Positions 33,209 through 43,957 of a DNA stretch of 64,000 nucleotides are shown here, piece after piece; position 1 is the first letter of the stretch, and every line of letters starts with the position of its first letter. Origin of the DNA: Aporophyla lueneburgensis (Eukaryota; Arthropoda; Insecta; Lepidoptera; Noctuidae); assembly GCA_932294355.1 (NCBI GenBank), contig OW028734.1:6646501-6710500 (forward strand). The letters run 5' to 3'. Made by a program: the position numbers and the translations under genes. The notes below the pieces were generated by a model. It was given only the letters and a program-made list of their open reading frames with translations, had not been told where the DNA came from and searched no databases.

Positions 33209-35296
33209 TTATTGAGGTGGAACAGTGTGAAAGGTTTTGAAACAGTTCTTAGCACACAGAGCTATTTCACAAGTGGAACATTGTATTTTCGTTCTCTGTT
33301 CTCTCTGTTTCGTACTGCAAAATCGACATCTTTTGTAAGTATTAGTCTCTTCTGGCAAGTGTATGCCCACATTCATTAAACGAATTTCGTCTGGTACGCC
33401 AAACCTACCACCTTTTTAATTTTTTTTTAAAAGTACACCTGTTTGTGCTTGACTTTTCCGAGTTGTGTGATTATCTATTAGGGCACGTGCTAAGCGTAAC
33501 CTAAATTCTCGATGTCCTTGCAGCGTCGCAATATGTGTGTAGTTATAGGTAATGTATGCGTTTATGATTGATGCATCGAATAAAAAGAAGAAAAGTCTCA
33601 TCCAGTACTTTCTCGATTTGCGACTTATAGGATACGATGACCTAAAATGGTCGAATAGATCTACTCCGCCCATGGTAAGTGTATAGGAAGCAATAGCTTT
33701 TGGACAAAGAATGTCTGCTCTAGAGCCGTCCTTTTGGGTCCTCTTTACAAGCATTGTATCTAGTGGGTGATGGGCTGTCGTGAGTACAGCAACTTCTTTT
33801 GTATCAAGCCATTTAATGGCTGTGATTGGCTCTGCAGTAACAGCTGCAAACTGATGTTTTTCCAATCGCAATGGTTTTGGCTGCCTTTTTTTTATTATAT
33901 CTGGTTGATCTTTTCTATTAAATCTGACTGTCCCTACTGCATAAATCTTTTTATCATAAAGATCTTCCATAAGATTACAACTCGTAAAGAAATTATCGAA
34001 GGCAACTAAAGTGTTTTTTGGTAAACTACTGCAGAGTTTCATGACAACATTGTAGCCTAATCCTTCATTTTCGATGCTATCGCCTTTTCCAGTAACCGGT
34101 TTTTGCATCGCACCTTGCCCAGACCTTAAATCCTCTCTTGATTGGCTTTTTGGGCATATACTGCTTAAGCGTACTTCTACCTTTAAATCTGACCATACAT
34201 TCATCGATCGATTGTACTTCAGAATTAAATGCTTCTTTTTGATAAACCTTGTTCAGTTTTGTAAGAAGGGGTCTCAGTTTATATAATTTGTCGTATTCAG
34301 AAGAGCCTCTTGGTGGTTCCATTTCATTATCATTTAAATGGAGGCTTTCCGTATTTTTTTTAAATCTTAGGATTGGGAAGACCTGGGCAATTTCCTTATT
34401 GTGATAAAAAGGATCTGAAGACCAGTACAGTTCCATGTCTGGAAGAGGATTTAAACCCATAAGGATTAAAACTCCTAGATACGCCTTAATATCTTGTTGA
34501 GTTACTGGTTTCCAGTTGTTGCTATTTTTCTTCTGGGCGTATCTATTTGTTCCACAATTAAAACAATCAGTTCATCAGGAAAAAACCGTTCGAAAATACT
34601 TAGTGGTGATGTTTTGTGGGTATCATTAGCGTTGGGTTTAAAACGTTTTTCAAAAACGGGAATATCATGCTCATGGGTTTCGGATGTTGTCTCCCATACT
34701 CTTGGCTGAGAACGATCTCTGCGTACTTCGTTGTTAGATTCAGACTCTTGTTCATCGCCTGCCAAAAACTCTTCCATGGGAACGTCAATGACATCTAAAT
34801 CTTGCTGAACTTCGTTAAATTCCAGATATCTTCCATCAGCCTCTTGTTCATCATCTGCCAAAAACTCTTCCATGGGAACGTCAATGACTTGAACTTCATT
34901 AAATGCCTGAATGTCTTGAGGTTGTTCATTACATTCGTTATTTTCAGTATATAAGTCAGTTGGCAAAGGACTGTCTGTTATTGGTGAGTTTATGACATGA
35001 GATGATTCTCCCAAGACTGTCAGTAAGGCATCTGTTGAAATCTGTTGGGCTTGTATAGTAGGCGTTTCTTGTTTGTCTTCATTCAATTCAAAGCCAAAGA
35101 TATATTCAAGTCGTTGTTCAATTAAGTTATCGTCAGCCTGATTAAGGTAACTATCGGAAGGAGAATGAATGCTGTTGACATAGCATGAGTCGTCTTCAGA
35201 ATCTGAGCCTGATAAATCAGACAAGTCGTCTAAATTTTGTACCACCTCTTCTAATTTTTTCTTGGGTAGCACTTTACGTTTCATTCTAGCATCCAT
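33209..35296 (-). pseudogene. piggyBac transposase, frameshifted
   Basis: The transposase of the surrounding element, with DDE_Tnp_1_7 fold. It starts at 35296 with MDARMKRKVLPKKK and a long acidic region containing two near-identical repeats (VIDVPMEEFLA). The frame shifts near 34545; the next part reads MGLNPLPDMELYWSSDPF... SIDECMVRFKGR, including the first catalytic region. A small deletion plus shift follows near 34110. Then come LVAFDNFFTSCNL with the second Asp, and MGGVDLFDHFRSSYP with the third. A shift in an A-run at about 33416 separates the C-terminal Cys-rich finger (CRFCSTKQREQRTKIQCSTC EIALCAKNC, reported here in part), ending at 33209. Three breaks make it non-functional. Confidence 0.88.
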
Positions 35297-35535
35297 ATTT
35301 GAATAGCTGAAAGTAAGTAATACAAAGTCGGTAAGTAGGTAGTCTCAGCAGCACAAATAGATACACAAGTTCCTAAAAATTGTTAGTGACGGTTATAAAA
35401 ATCAAATGATCAATCTCAAGAATACTCCTTAGCCGACTTACTCGCTGACAACTTTGTGTTAGTTATGTAAGACTACAAGTACCTATACCTATTTAGCTAC
35501 TTATATAGTGCAACAGACAAATTATTTTTTGTATA

Positions 35536-38240
35536 CAGGGTGTCCAAGAACCTGGCGTCCAACTGGATTCCCACGATGCCCCAAGTTCTAACAGTACTCA
35601 GAAAAATATTTTAAAAAATCCACCCCATGTACTTACAGAATTATACTGATTTCAAAAAAAAAGGGGAAATGAGCACCCTGTGACATACTTTTGAATGCTG
35701 TGACTGCTAATGCTGATAATTTCGATATTTCTTGGAGGTTTTGTAATCTAGGGTATTGCTGTGTCTAAATAGAATGTAAAAATAAAGTACTTATTGTACC
35801 ATTTTAAAATAAAATATTATTTTAACTAAAGGTGATATGGAAAACTATTGAATTTCGCAACTTTGACCGACTGTAGTGTAAAAAAAATGTACCAAAATAG
35901 TATGGCAAGTGACGTCAAATTTTGACGCGTTTATTCCTCTTTTTAAAAAGGTATAATACTTACACATTAATTTGAAAAAAAAAAATTGATAATATTTTTA
36001 CTCAACAACCCAATTTTTACGAAGTGCCTACCTACTAACGGTAACTGTCGGACCCTTTCTTATCTTAGAAACTGTTATGTTACTACTATTATTTACTTCG
36101 GTTCCAAGAGTGAGCAAGAAGGAAATACACACAGGTAGATGGGTTCCCAGTAGAATAAAAGCAAAGAATGTTAGTTTAAAGATATTTTATTACAATAAAT
36201 GTTCAAAATGTTGACCACCCGCGGCAATACAAGCTCTCACTCTCCTTAAAAAGGACCGCTTTATGTTTCGCGAGTAACTTTTTTGACGTATCACCTGCAC
36301 TGCTTGTGTTATCTTCTCACGAAGGTCAGCGATGTCATTAATGGGCTTCGCATAAACGAGCTCCTTCATAGTTCCCCAGAAAAAAAAATCCAGCGGATTT
36401 AAGTCAGGTGAGCGGGCTGGCCACGGGATTGTTCCTGATCGCCCAATCCACCTGTTCGGGTATTGCTCGTCCAAAAACTCTCTAACGGATACGCGAAAAT
36501 GTGCTGGACAGCCGTCGTGTTGGAACCACATATCTGGTGGGGTCTCTTCTAGTAAGTTTGGCAAATCATTTTGAAGAAAATTTAAATATGATTCGCCAGT
36601 CAAATTCTCGGGCATCTCAAATGGACCAATAATATTCCCACAGAGAATACCGGTCCACATGTTCACTTTGAACCGGTACTGGGATCTATCTTCTCGCATC
36701 AAGTGCGGATTTTCCACATGCCACTCGTGCAAGTTGTGTAGGTTCATGTAGCCATCCTTCTTAAATGTTGATTCATCTGACCACAAAATTTTGTCGATAA
36801 AGTTTTCGTCTTCTCGATGTTTTTGCAGGATTGTTTCACAAAACGCGACTCGGCTCGGATAGTCTCGAGGTAAAAGACTTTGCACTCGCTGTACGTGGTA
36901 CGGATGATATTCTTCTTTTTGGAGAATATTGTGTGCTGTGCTCTTCGGTATCCCCGTATCAGCTTCTATTCCTCGCACAGAGATGCTTGGATTTGCCGAC
37001 ACCGCCTCTAAAACTTCATCGCGTATGAAGTCATTTACGGGTCGTCCTTCACCAGCTACTTGATTGGGGAACCGCCCGTCACATAGTGATCTGTGCACAT
37101 TAATGAAAACTCGATGGTCGGGATATCGCGTAGCCCTCGGATACCTTTCTCTGTAAAGTCTCGCTGCAGCTCGTCCATTACCTCTACATTCTCCATAAAT
37201 GTAGTGCATATTTGCGTATTCTTGCGGAGTGTAGGTCGCCATGGTAGCACACACAAAACACAAACTGTCCAAACACAGGCAAAGGTCGTCGTAAAGAGTT
37301 CGTTTCAAAGTCCAGAGCACAAAGAGTAATCGAGTCCAATAAACAAAGCTTTAAATCGTAGTACGTGATCAATGGTAACAATAAGAGAGAGGTGCGTAGT
37401 AACGGCAGGAGGCAGTGACGCGTACTGACCGTACTGTTATCCTAAATAGCACGATCCCAGATAGCGTCACTATCTATCTCACTCGCACCTCTAACCTTTT
37501 TCTCCCTCACTCTTACCTGAATAATGGGGTACCATAAAGAAGAACCAGCAAATCGCAAAGATAGTTTCTGTCTTGCTCCCTCCTGTTGTAATAACGAATC
37601 ACTATGGTGAGATGCATGCACATACCGTCCCTTACGGTCTAACCTGTTTTTTGAGAGGCCTGTTGTTATTTTTATGAGCATACAATAGTAATTCTTTAGA
37701 GGTTAGATTCAATTCGTCGTAAATTTTTCTTTCTAAGAATTCTGTAAGACATCGTAAAAATTGGGTTGTTGAGTAAAAATATTATCAAAAATTTTGTTTT
37801 TCAAATTAATGTGTAAGTATTATACCTTTTTAAAAAGAGGAATAAACGCGTCAAAATTTGACGTCACTTGCCATACTATTTTGGTACATTTTTTTTACAC
37901 TACAGTCGGTCAAAGTTGCGAAATTCAATAGTTTTCCATATCACCTTTAGTTAAAATAATATTTTATTTTAAAATGGTACAATAAGTACTTTATTTTTAC
38001 ATTCTATTTAGACACAGCAATACCCTAGATTACAAAACCTCCAAGAAATATCGAAATTATCAGCATTAGCAGTCACAGCATTCAAAAGTATGTCACAGGG
38101 TGCTCATTTCCCCTTTTTTTTTGAAATCAGTATAATTCTGTAAGTACATGGGGTGGATTTTTTAAAATATTTTTCTGAGTACTGTTAGAACTTGGGGCAT
38201 CGTGGGAATCCAGTTGGACGCCAGGTTCTTGGACACCCTG
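35536..38240 (-). mobile_element. DD41D mariner-type transposon with ~486-bp TIRs
   Basis: Both ends begin cagggtgtccaagaacctgg. The arms 35536-36021 and 37753-38240 are almost identical over their whole length; the only clear difference I saw is in an A/T-run near the inner end. TA flanks both ends (35534-35535, 38241-38242). One intact transposase ORF lies between the arms. This looks like a complete and recently active element, nested in the piggyBac. Confidence 0.93.
36190..37242 (-). CDS. Tc1/mariner-superfamily transposase (DD41D), intact
   Basis: It catalyses excision and reinsertion of its element at TA sites. I chose the Met at 37242 (MATYTPQEYANMHYIYGECR), which starts a helix-turn-helix domain of the DUF4817 type found in many insect transposases; an upstream in-frame Met at 37320 adds 26 unlikely residues. 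A second HTH (about residues 70-120: SVRGIEADTGIPKSTAHNIL) follows. Catalytic residues: Asp in ILWSDESTF, Asp in WFQHDGCPAHF, and Asp in SPDLNPLDFFFW. The last two are 41 residues apart by count, placing it near the DD41D group (rosa-like, from memory). Length is 350 residues with no stop or shift. It lies close to both inner TIR borders. Confidence 0.92.
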   Translation of the reverse strand: MATYTPQEYANMHYIYGECRGNGRAAARLYRERYPRATRYPDHRVFINVHRSLCDGRFPNQVAGEGRPVNDFIRDEVLEAVSANPSISVRGIEADTGIPKSTAHNILQKEEYHPYHVQRVQSLLPRDYPSRVAFCETILQKHREDENFIDKILWSDESTFKKDGYMNLHNLHEWHVENPHLMREDRSQYRFKVNMWTGILCGNIIGPFEMPENLTGESYLNFLQNDLPNLLEETPPDMWFQHDGCPAHFRVSVREFLDEQYPNRWIGRSGTIPWPARSPDLNPLDFFFWGTMKELVYAKPINDIADLREKITQAVQVIRQKSYSRNIKRSFLRRVRACIAAGGQHFEHLL

Positions 38241-38244
38241 TATA

Positions 38245-38664
38245 TAGAAACTGGTATTTTTTCAATGCAGGAACAAACAATGGGAAATTATTTCCCACTT
38301 TATTAAACCTAAGAAAATCCAACAAATATCAATGCTACGAAGCCAAAAACCGAAAAAGGCATTCAGAAAACATGTCTAGTTTACAAGAATATCGTGTATA
38401 AGCACTTACCAGATTTTTTTTCTTGAAAAACTATCAAAACTCGCATCCGACCCGGTTTTTTTGCAAAATATTTCAAACTGTGTTTTTGACATTGACATAC
38501 GATGACAGTCCGCGGCTTCGTACAAAATGTTGCCATTATATTAGATTTAAAAAATCTGTAGGATTATTTTGTTCCTACGTTGGTACTGATTAGAGTTACC
38601 AATAAAAAAATAAAACAGAAATTTTACGGTAGCGTCAAGTGGGAAATAATTTCCCAATATTTGA
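38245..38664. other. Right end of the piggyBac element
   Basis: Non-coding; holds two tgggaaat(t/a)atttccca palindromes (38281-38297 and 38640-38656), the second only 8 bases from the element end. Confidence 0.7.
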
Positions 38665-39489
38665 TTAAGGGATAACCTGTCCTTCATCATCGAGTTTGAC
38701 ATAATGATTTGCTGGAATGGCTTCTTCAACGGATGCAGCAATGAAACTCCATTGCTTCTCGATCTCTCCTAAATTCCAGTAATCTTTCAGTATTTCACGG
38801 CGTTGTTCTTAGGAAAAAAATTCTTGACACTTGAAAATGCAGGTTTCCTTACAGGGTTCTCTTAGTTGACGGGGCGGAACAGTTTTTTTGTGATGCTTTT
38901 GATTCGTAGGACTGTCCTGCATTTCTTAACTGTTTAGTAATGTTTTTTTTTTCAGTTTTCTTTATTCAGTGGTCTTTTTTTCCTTTTTTTGTAGGTGTAG
39001 GGTCTTCATTTGTGCTAATCTGTACATCTGCAGGCGGCAGTTGATTTTTAGGTGCAACTGCTTCATTAAATGGTCTTTTTTTTTGCATTTTTAGCAGGTG
39101 TTGCTTCTTCATTGGTGCTCATCTGTACTTCTGCAGTCGGATATCTATTTTCAGATACAAATGTTGGTGTTTCTCTTTCTATGGGCACGATGTTTGCAAT
39201 GGCATCCAGCATTTTTTGTCTCATTCTATCGTCATTTCCTGTCATCATTTGTTTAGCTGTGTTATCTATTTCTTCATTTAAAATCGTATTTTTCATTATA
39301 TTTGTTGTGTTCTCTTTTTTTTGTTTGTCATCAGTCTGTATAGTATGTATATCAGACTTATTAGGATTTTCGTTTTCGTCCATAATTATATCTTCATCTT
39401 CACTAGAACTCTCAATTCTTCGTTTATCTTGAACTAATTCGCAGTCAGGATCCTTCACTGAGTCGTCAGAGTCTGCAGCAAAAGTTTAT

Positions 39490-39851
39490 TTTATTTTTTT
39501 ATTATTACAATACTGGGGCATAGCATAGCGCTATCATTAAAATACAGAAAGTAACAATTATCACCATAGATAGAGACAGAACACTTTAAATAAATTATAA
39601 ATAAATATCTTTGGACAACCAACACATCGTTGTCTGATCCCAAACTAGGCAGAGCCTGTACTATGGTAACCAGACAACTGATAAACATACTTATATATTT
39701 CTAAATACATACATATTATAGATAAATTACACCCAGACACGGAACAAATGATTGTGCTCATCACACAAACATTTGTCCTGGGTGGGAATCGAACCCACGA
39801 CCTCAGTCTTTGCAGTCAGGGTCACTAACCACTAGACTAACAGGCCAGTCA
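39490..39851 (-). repeat. tRNA-derived SINE, minus strand
   Basis: Read on the minus strand from about 39851, it has a tRNA-like head with an A box (tagtctagtggttagtga) and a B box (gtgggttcgattccca). A body follows with gtttgtgtgatgagcacaat and ggttgtccaaagatatttat. It lies in intron 3 of the DUF7869-like gene. A target duplication was not certain. Confidence 0.85.
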
Positions 39852-39946
39852 TCACACTTTATTGTATACACCAAAAAATAATCATAAATCATACTCGTTC
39901 TTAAATTTCATAAGTTTCCTATTGTTTTGAGGCATTCCTAGTAAAT

Positions 39947-40153
39947 CGACGGTCCCCAAGTACAAACGTACATGTCAAATACCAAGGTTTACTGGTAAAA
40001 CCAGGGTTTAATGTTCAAATCACTCTAGAAATAAACCTCTCTAGAAATAATTCTGTGTATAAATAGAATGATTTCGAGAGCGATTTGAACATTTAAAACG
40101 CTTTCCTGTAAACATCGATTTTTGACATGTCCGTTTGTTCCTAGGGACCGTCG
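39947..40153. repeat. ~207-bp MITE
   Basis: Long imperfect TIRs start cgacggtccccaagtacaaa and end with the complement. aaat flanks both ends (39943-39946, 40154-40157), a possible 4-bp duplication. No coding sequence. Confidence 0.8.
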
Positions 40154-40246
40154 AAATAATAATATTGTTGCTCATTGTGATTCCCACAAACCTACTCTTT
40201 GAAAAAAATACTATACTTCGTGATTTACTAAATGAAACTTAAGGCA

Positions 40247-40428
40247 GAAACATACTTACGTGTCGTGGCGTGTCGTGATGCGCCAGAAGCATATCGGTTT
40301 CATACATTTAATATGGTTAGGGACATAATTATTTGCATGTCGTGTCGTGTCGCAACACGTTCTGTCGAATGTATGAAACTGAATGCTTCTGGCGCGTCAC
40401 GACACGCCACGACACGTAAGTGTGTTTC
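40247..40428. repeat. Fold-back repeat with cgtgtcgtggcgtgtcgtga arms
   Basis: Arms gaaacatacttacgtgtcgt... and the complement at the right (…cgtaagtgtgtttc) pair over about 70 bases, with a central tgtcgtgtcgtgtcg stretch. Probably a palindromic MITE. Confidence 0.8.
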
Positions 40429-40449
40429 CGCGTTTATTTGTGTGCACTG

Positions 40450-40510
40450 GCCCGCTAGCTGGCGGTGTGGCCTGGGCTTCAAGCCCAGGCCACACCGCCA
40501 GCTAGCGGGC
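40450..40510. repeat. Perfect 30-bp palindrome at the edge of a GC-rich element
   Basis: Arms 40450-40479 and 40481-40510 are perfect complements with one base between, centred on gcccaggccacaccgccagc. The right arm is also the start of the element 40488-41052. Confidence 0.9.
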
Positions 40511-41052
40511 GGGCGGGCTAGGCTGGCGGGCTAGGCGGGTGGGCGAAGCGAACGAAGGAAACTATACAAACTACGCGAAATATTGGCGAGCTAAACTATG
40601 GGGTTCACACCGAAAACTACGGACAGACGAGCGACGGGCGGAGCGCGCGGAGCGGAGCGGAGCGGAGCGTCTACGCAACCAAAATCTACGCTTTCTCTTC
40701 TTCTTCTTAATTCGAAGAGAATTTAACAGTAATATCTTTTTTTTAACATTTGTAGTTAAAAAAAAGATAAACTAAACGCTACACTGCTATTCGAAAGACG
40801 AGCGTCGACTAGTCTACTCGAAACGGGGAGGACGGGCTAACGAACCGGGCTTGCGGGCTGGTGGGCGAGCTAAGCTAGCGAAGCGCGGACGCGCCAACGA
40901 GGTGAACGAGTAGCTTCGCTGGAATCGTCGGATATTTCGTTAGCTTAGCTCGTTAGGTTCGTCGGTAGCTCGCGGTGTGAACCGAAGTATGTAAAGAGGT
41001 GAAACGATGTTCGCCCGCCTAGCCCGCCCGCCCGCTAGCTGGCGGTGTGGCC
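40488..41052. mobile_element. GC-rich non-autonomous TIR element
   Basis: It starts ggccacaccgccagctagcg (40488) and ends with the complement at 41052. The gcgggcgggctaggc stretch continues the TIR. Inside are an inner inverted pair (gggttcacaccg / cggtgtgaacc) and (GGAGC)n. There is no ORF of its own. It sits in intron 3 of the DUF7869-like gene, just 47 bases from an exon. Confidence 0.75.
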
Positions 41053-41836
41053 TTCACTTGAACAAAATACTGCTATATTGTTATAATAAGTGAACATACC
41101 TTCAATAATTGATGGTATTGATGATGAAGAAGTGCTGCTGCTCAAAGAACTAGTCGAGTCACCACGAGGCCGGTTACATTGCAGTTTTTGTTCTTCCGGT
41201 GCTGATTCACATGCTAAAAATAAATTAATTGTTAATTCATTCGTATTTCGAGAATCGGTATTATCTTTTCATTTTTCTAACTTACGTGAATGTTCATTTA
41301 TTCCTCGGACAAGATTTACAATCTTCCTAGACCGTGATTCCATCTGAAAAATAAATTGTAATCAGACACTGTTTTTATCATTTATAATGCAATATTGTAA
41401 GCTATTCGTTGTATTTTTTTTTTATCAAGAATTTGTTAACTTGAGATAACCGCCATATGATTGTAGCGGCTTTGGATGAACTGCTTCCTGCAATCTCCCA
41501 TATCATAAACTTCTCCCTTTATACCAGTGTTTTCCCTTCCGTGTGGCGTATAGCCCTTGTTCGCCCCCTGCCTAAGATACCCAATCCTACTATTCTTAGT
41601 CATTTTCGCCCAATATCCATCCTTCCCTTTTTGTCTAAAGTGCTCGAGGCCGTTGTGCATAAACAATTCTCGCACTTTATTCACTGCAATTCCCTCATCA
41701 GTCCATTCCAGTCCGATTTCAGACCCGGGCACAGTACTACTTCAGCTCTCCTTAAAGTGACTGACGATATTAGGCGGGGGATGGAAGACACTAAAGTCAC
41801 AGTCTTAGTGTTAGTAGACTTCTACAATGCTTTTAA

Positions 41837-43957
41837 CCTTTTCACCGCCACGCCATATCGGTATTCCTATGCCCTGTACGCCAAGCCCGAAAATCTTAAT
41901 TAAATACCTACAAAAAAATAGGGATTTCAACATTATATCGATACCCATTATTATTATTTTTTTTATCAATACTTGCCAGATAAATGGTCGATCATTAATA
42001 TGTTAAAAAGAACATTCCAATATTAAATATTTTACAACGTTCCACTCAAGTAGTTCCGAAGTTGTTAATAACATAAAAACAATGATTAAGACACACAACA
42101 GTTAAAATGAAAATAACTCTAGGTACAGCACTATTCTCAGTACTGATGTACCTCACTGTCGGGAATAGCCGACATTGGCGCCGTCGACGAGTCTTTTATA
42201 AGACATCGTTGCATGTACATTAGAGTTGTACCATAGTGTCATACAGTTTATCGATGTTAGTATCTAATTAAATTCAAAGGCCACAGTAGTTTGTTTTTAT
42301 TATTCTTGAAATTTACACTTATTGCAACAATTTGGGTTGTTAATGGATTGAATGCAAATAAAACTATTTATTTACCAATCATTTAGTTTAATTATTGAGT
42401 TATATCATTAATAATTACTTTGAGATCATATTACTTACATGTCACTTATGAATAATATTATCACGTGATATTATTACATAGCAACAATTTTTATAACAGG
42501 AACTTTCTAATATTCTCACTAATCAGATTAATTATATGTATAAAATAAATCAAAATTTTCGTATGAAATTGCGTAGTATATACGTAACGATTTTTAAGTA
42601 TAACGATATTTATATTCTTAAAATAGATACATTATTTAGTTTCTCGTATCTAACCTAATTAAACATTAAAGGATCAACAATCAACAATTATAAATGCTCA
42701 CTGATCAGTGTTCAAAAACTACAAAACTCACTAAAAATACTTATAAAATATCAACAATAGTACATAATTAGGTATAGTGTAATAGTGTTGCAATAATAGA
42801 AATATCTCTTAAAATGAAATACTGAAAATAAAATTTACTAAACCATTTTTTAAATTAGTCCTAAATCTCGTAAAAATCTATAAAAATTCAAAACATACAA
42901 ATGTCAGTTATATTAATTATCATAGGTACTCAATAGTCAGTCTTGTAACGATAAAATGACACAGAAAAATAATAATATTCTTATAATAATCAACAATTGT
43001 ATATAGATAATTTTGGTTTGAATTGTGCCATAAGCTAATTTTAATTTGTGGGTAAAAATTGATTGTGGGTAAAAATTGTTTTCGTAATTTCTCAAGCTCA
43101 GTTGAATATGATTATATAGGTACCCTTACAAAATGTAAGCGAGTAGGCGAAATAAGAGAGCACTCTTTAGAATATAATAACCAATTAAGTATGTACATAC
43201 TTACATGTAAAGCAAAACATAACTTTAAATTAAAATTAACTTACCTCTAAATCATCTTCATCTAAAGATTCAGAAAACTCATCGTCTTCAGTACCTTCCA
43301 AGATACGTAATAATTGTTCAGTGGTAAATACTTCTTGTTGTTCCATATTTCCCGCACTAAAATTCACTTTATACGCTTACGACGTCACGAGTCAGTCGAC
43401 TTCTGCCGACAATGGCGCAGAGGGGACTGCTTATCGAGAGCTTGCTAGGGATGCGCATGATTGGCGATAAGGGAATATCGAAAATGTATTTACGCAACTA
43501 TGTTTCAGTTTTTAATATAGTAAAACTACTTTTTTCTCAGTGCTTACAATCGTTTATATTTTGTTAGAACAATAAAAACTGTAATGACAAATATTACAAT
43601 ACCTTAAGTTACCTAAATTAATTTAAGAATATAATATACGTCAACATGATACTACATCACTAGCAGTCGGCTCTGCACGACATTGGCGTCATGGGACTTA
43701 CTTTTTTAACCATAAATTATTTTACTTTTTATCATCAAATATTTAAATGAGGAATATGCATTTTTGTTTACTGTATGCAACTAAATAATGTTTAGACATT
43801 CAGCTTTCAAGGTGTATCAATAAAATACATAAAAGTAATGATTTAATAGGTTTATTTTGTATTTTTCTGCGACCTGTTTTTTGTCGAGTATAGCCGTCGT
43901 TGGCGCACAGGGCACGCTTGCTCATGTCGGCTATAGCCGACATTGGCGTTCAAAAGG
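41837..43957 (-). mobile_element. Non-autonomous piggyBac derivative with palindromic repeats
   Basis: TTAA lies at 41833-41836 and 43958-43961. The TIRs are ccttttcaccgcca on the left and the complement of ccttttgaacgcca on the right. A 23-mer near gtcggctatagccgacattg+gcg, whose first 16 bases are a perfect palindrome, occurs at 42158, 43395, 43666, 43883 and 43926. Only one exon of the former gene is left (43346-43245); the rest is AT-rich, so this is a deletion derivative. Confidence 0.88.
43245..43346 (-). pseudogene. Orphan first exon of a piggyBac-type gene
   Basis: 34 codons, starting MEQQEVFTTEQLLRILEGTE and ending DEDDLE at a GTAAGT donor. The acidic start after an 'LL..LE' helix is the usual N terminus of piggyBac transposases. 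It lies between two of the palindromic repeats near the right end of its element. No downstream exon remains in the element, so it cannot make a transposase. Confidence 0.6.

Larger units (their letters stand above)
32803..38664 (-). mobile_element. piggyBac element inserted in the DUF7869-like exon
   Basis: TTAA lies at both borders (32799-32802 and 38665-38668), the piggyBac target duplication. The ends share only tcaaa (tcaaacaa / complement of ttgtttga-like tcaaatat), so the TIR is short. A 17-bp palindrome, tgggaaattatttccca, occurs twice near the left end (32926, 32976) and twice near the right end (38281, 38640). It carries a damaged transposase gene (33209-35296) and hosts a DD41D mariner-type element upstream of that gene. 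The coding texts on either side of the TTAA sites belong to one protein, which confirms the insertion. Confidence 0.9.
31431..41343 (-). pseudogene. Multi-exon DUF7869-like transposon gene, split by piggyBac
   Basis: Function unknown; this family resembles transposon-encoded proteins with a DUF7869-type domain. Exons on the minus strand: 41343-41286 (ATG MESRSRKIVNLVRGINEHS, donor GTAAG); 41213-41100 (Ser-rich, donor GTATGT); and 39472-31431 interrupted by piggyBac at 32803-38664. All splice phases agree. Exon 3 has an acidic region (ESSSEDED), a basic stretch, PC..TC..KC followed by an in-frame TAA, and EQRREILKDYWNLGEIEKQW. After the insertion come YRVCKVFFKNT, DNRGRHGKQP, IPKIESHYTRAHS, CDVCEAF, and the C-terminal domain (YDLQAVFQCP, FYSDSCAGQ, HTQNEGDSAHSQIE), ending near 31431. 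Frameshifts at about 31976 and in an A-run at about 31945, plus in-frame stops, make it dead. The 271-codon frame 32792-31977 is the longest open piece. Confidence 0.7.

Noticed and set aside
39070..39432. Hydrophobic 120-codon plus-strand ORF resembling a membrane protein
   Set aside because: It is the reverse complement of the acidic/Lys-rich exon of the DUF7869-like gene; hydrophobicity is a by-product.
43245..43346. First exon (MEQQEV...) as exon 1 of the DUF7869-like gene
   Set aside because: Strand, donor site and even the phase would fit, but it lies inside the TTAA-bounded piggyBac derivative 41837-43957 and looks like a piggyBac N terminus; the DUF7869-like gene has its own ATG at 41343 matching the 1.3-kb relative.
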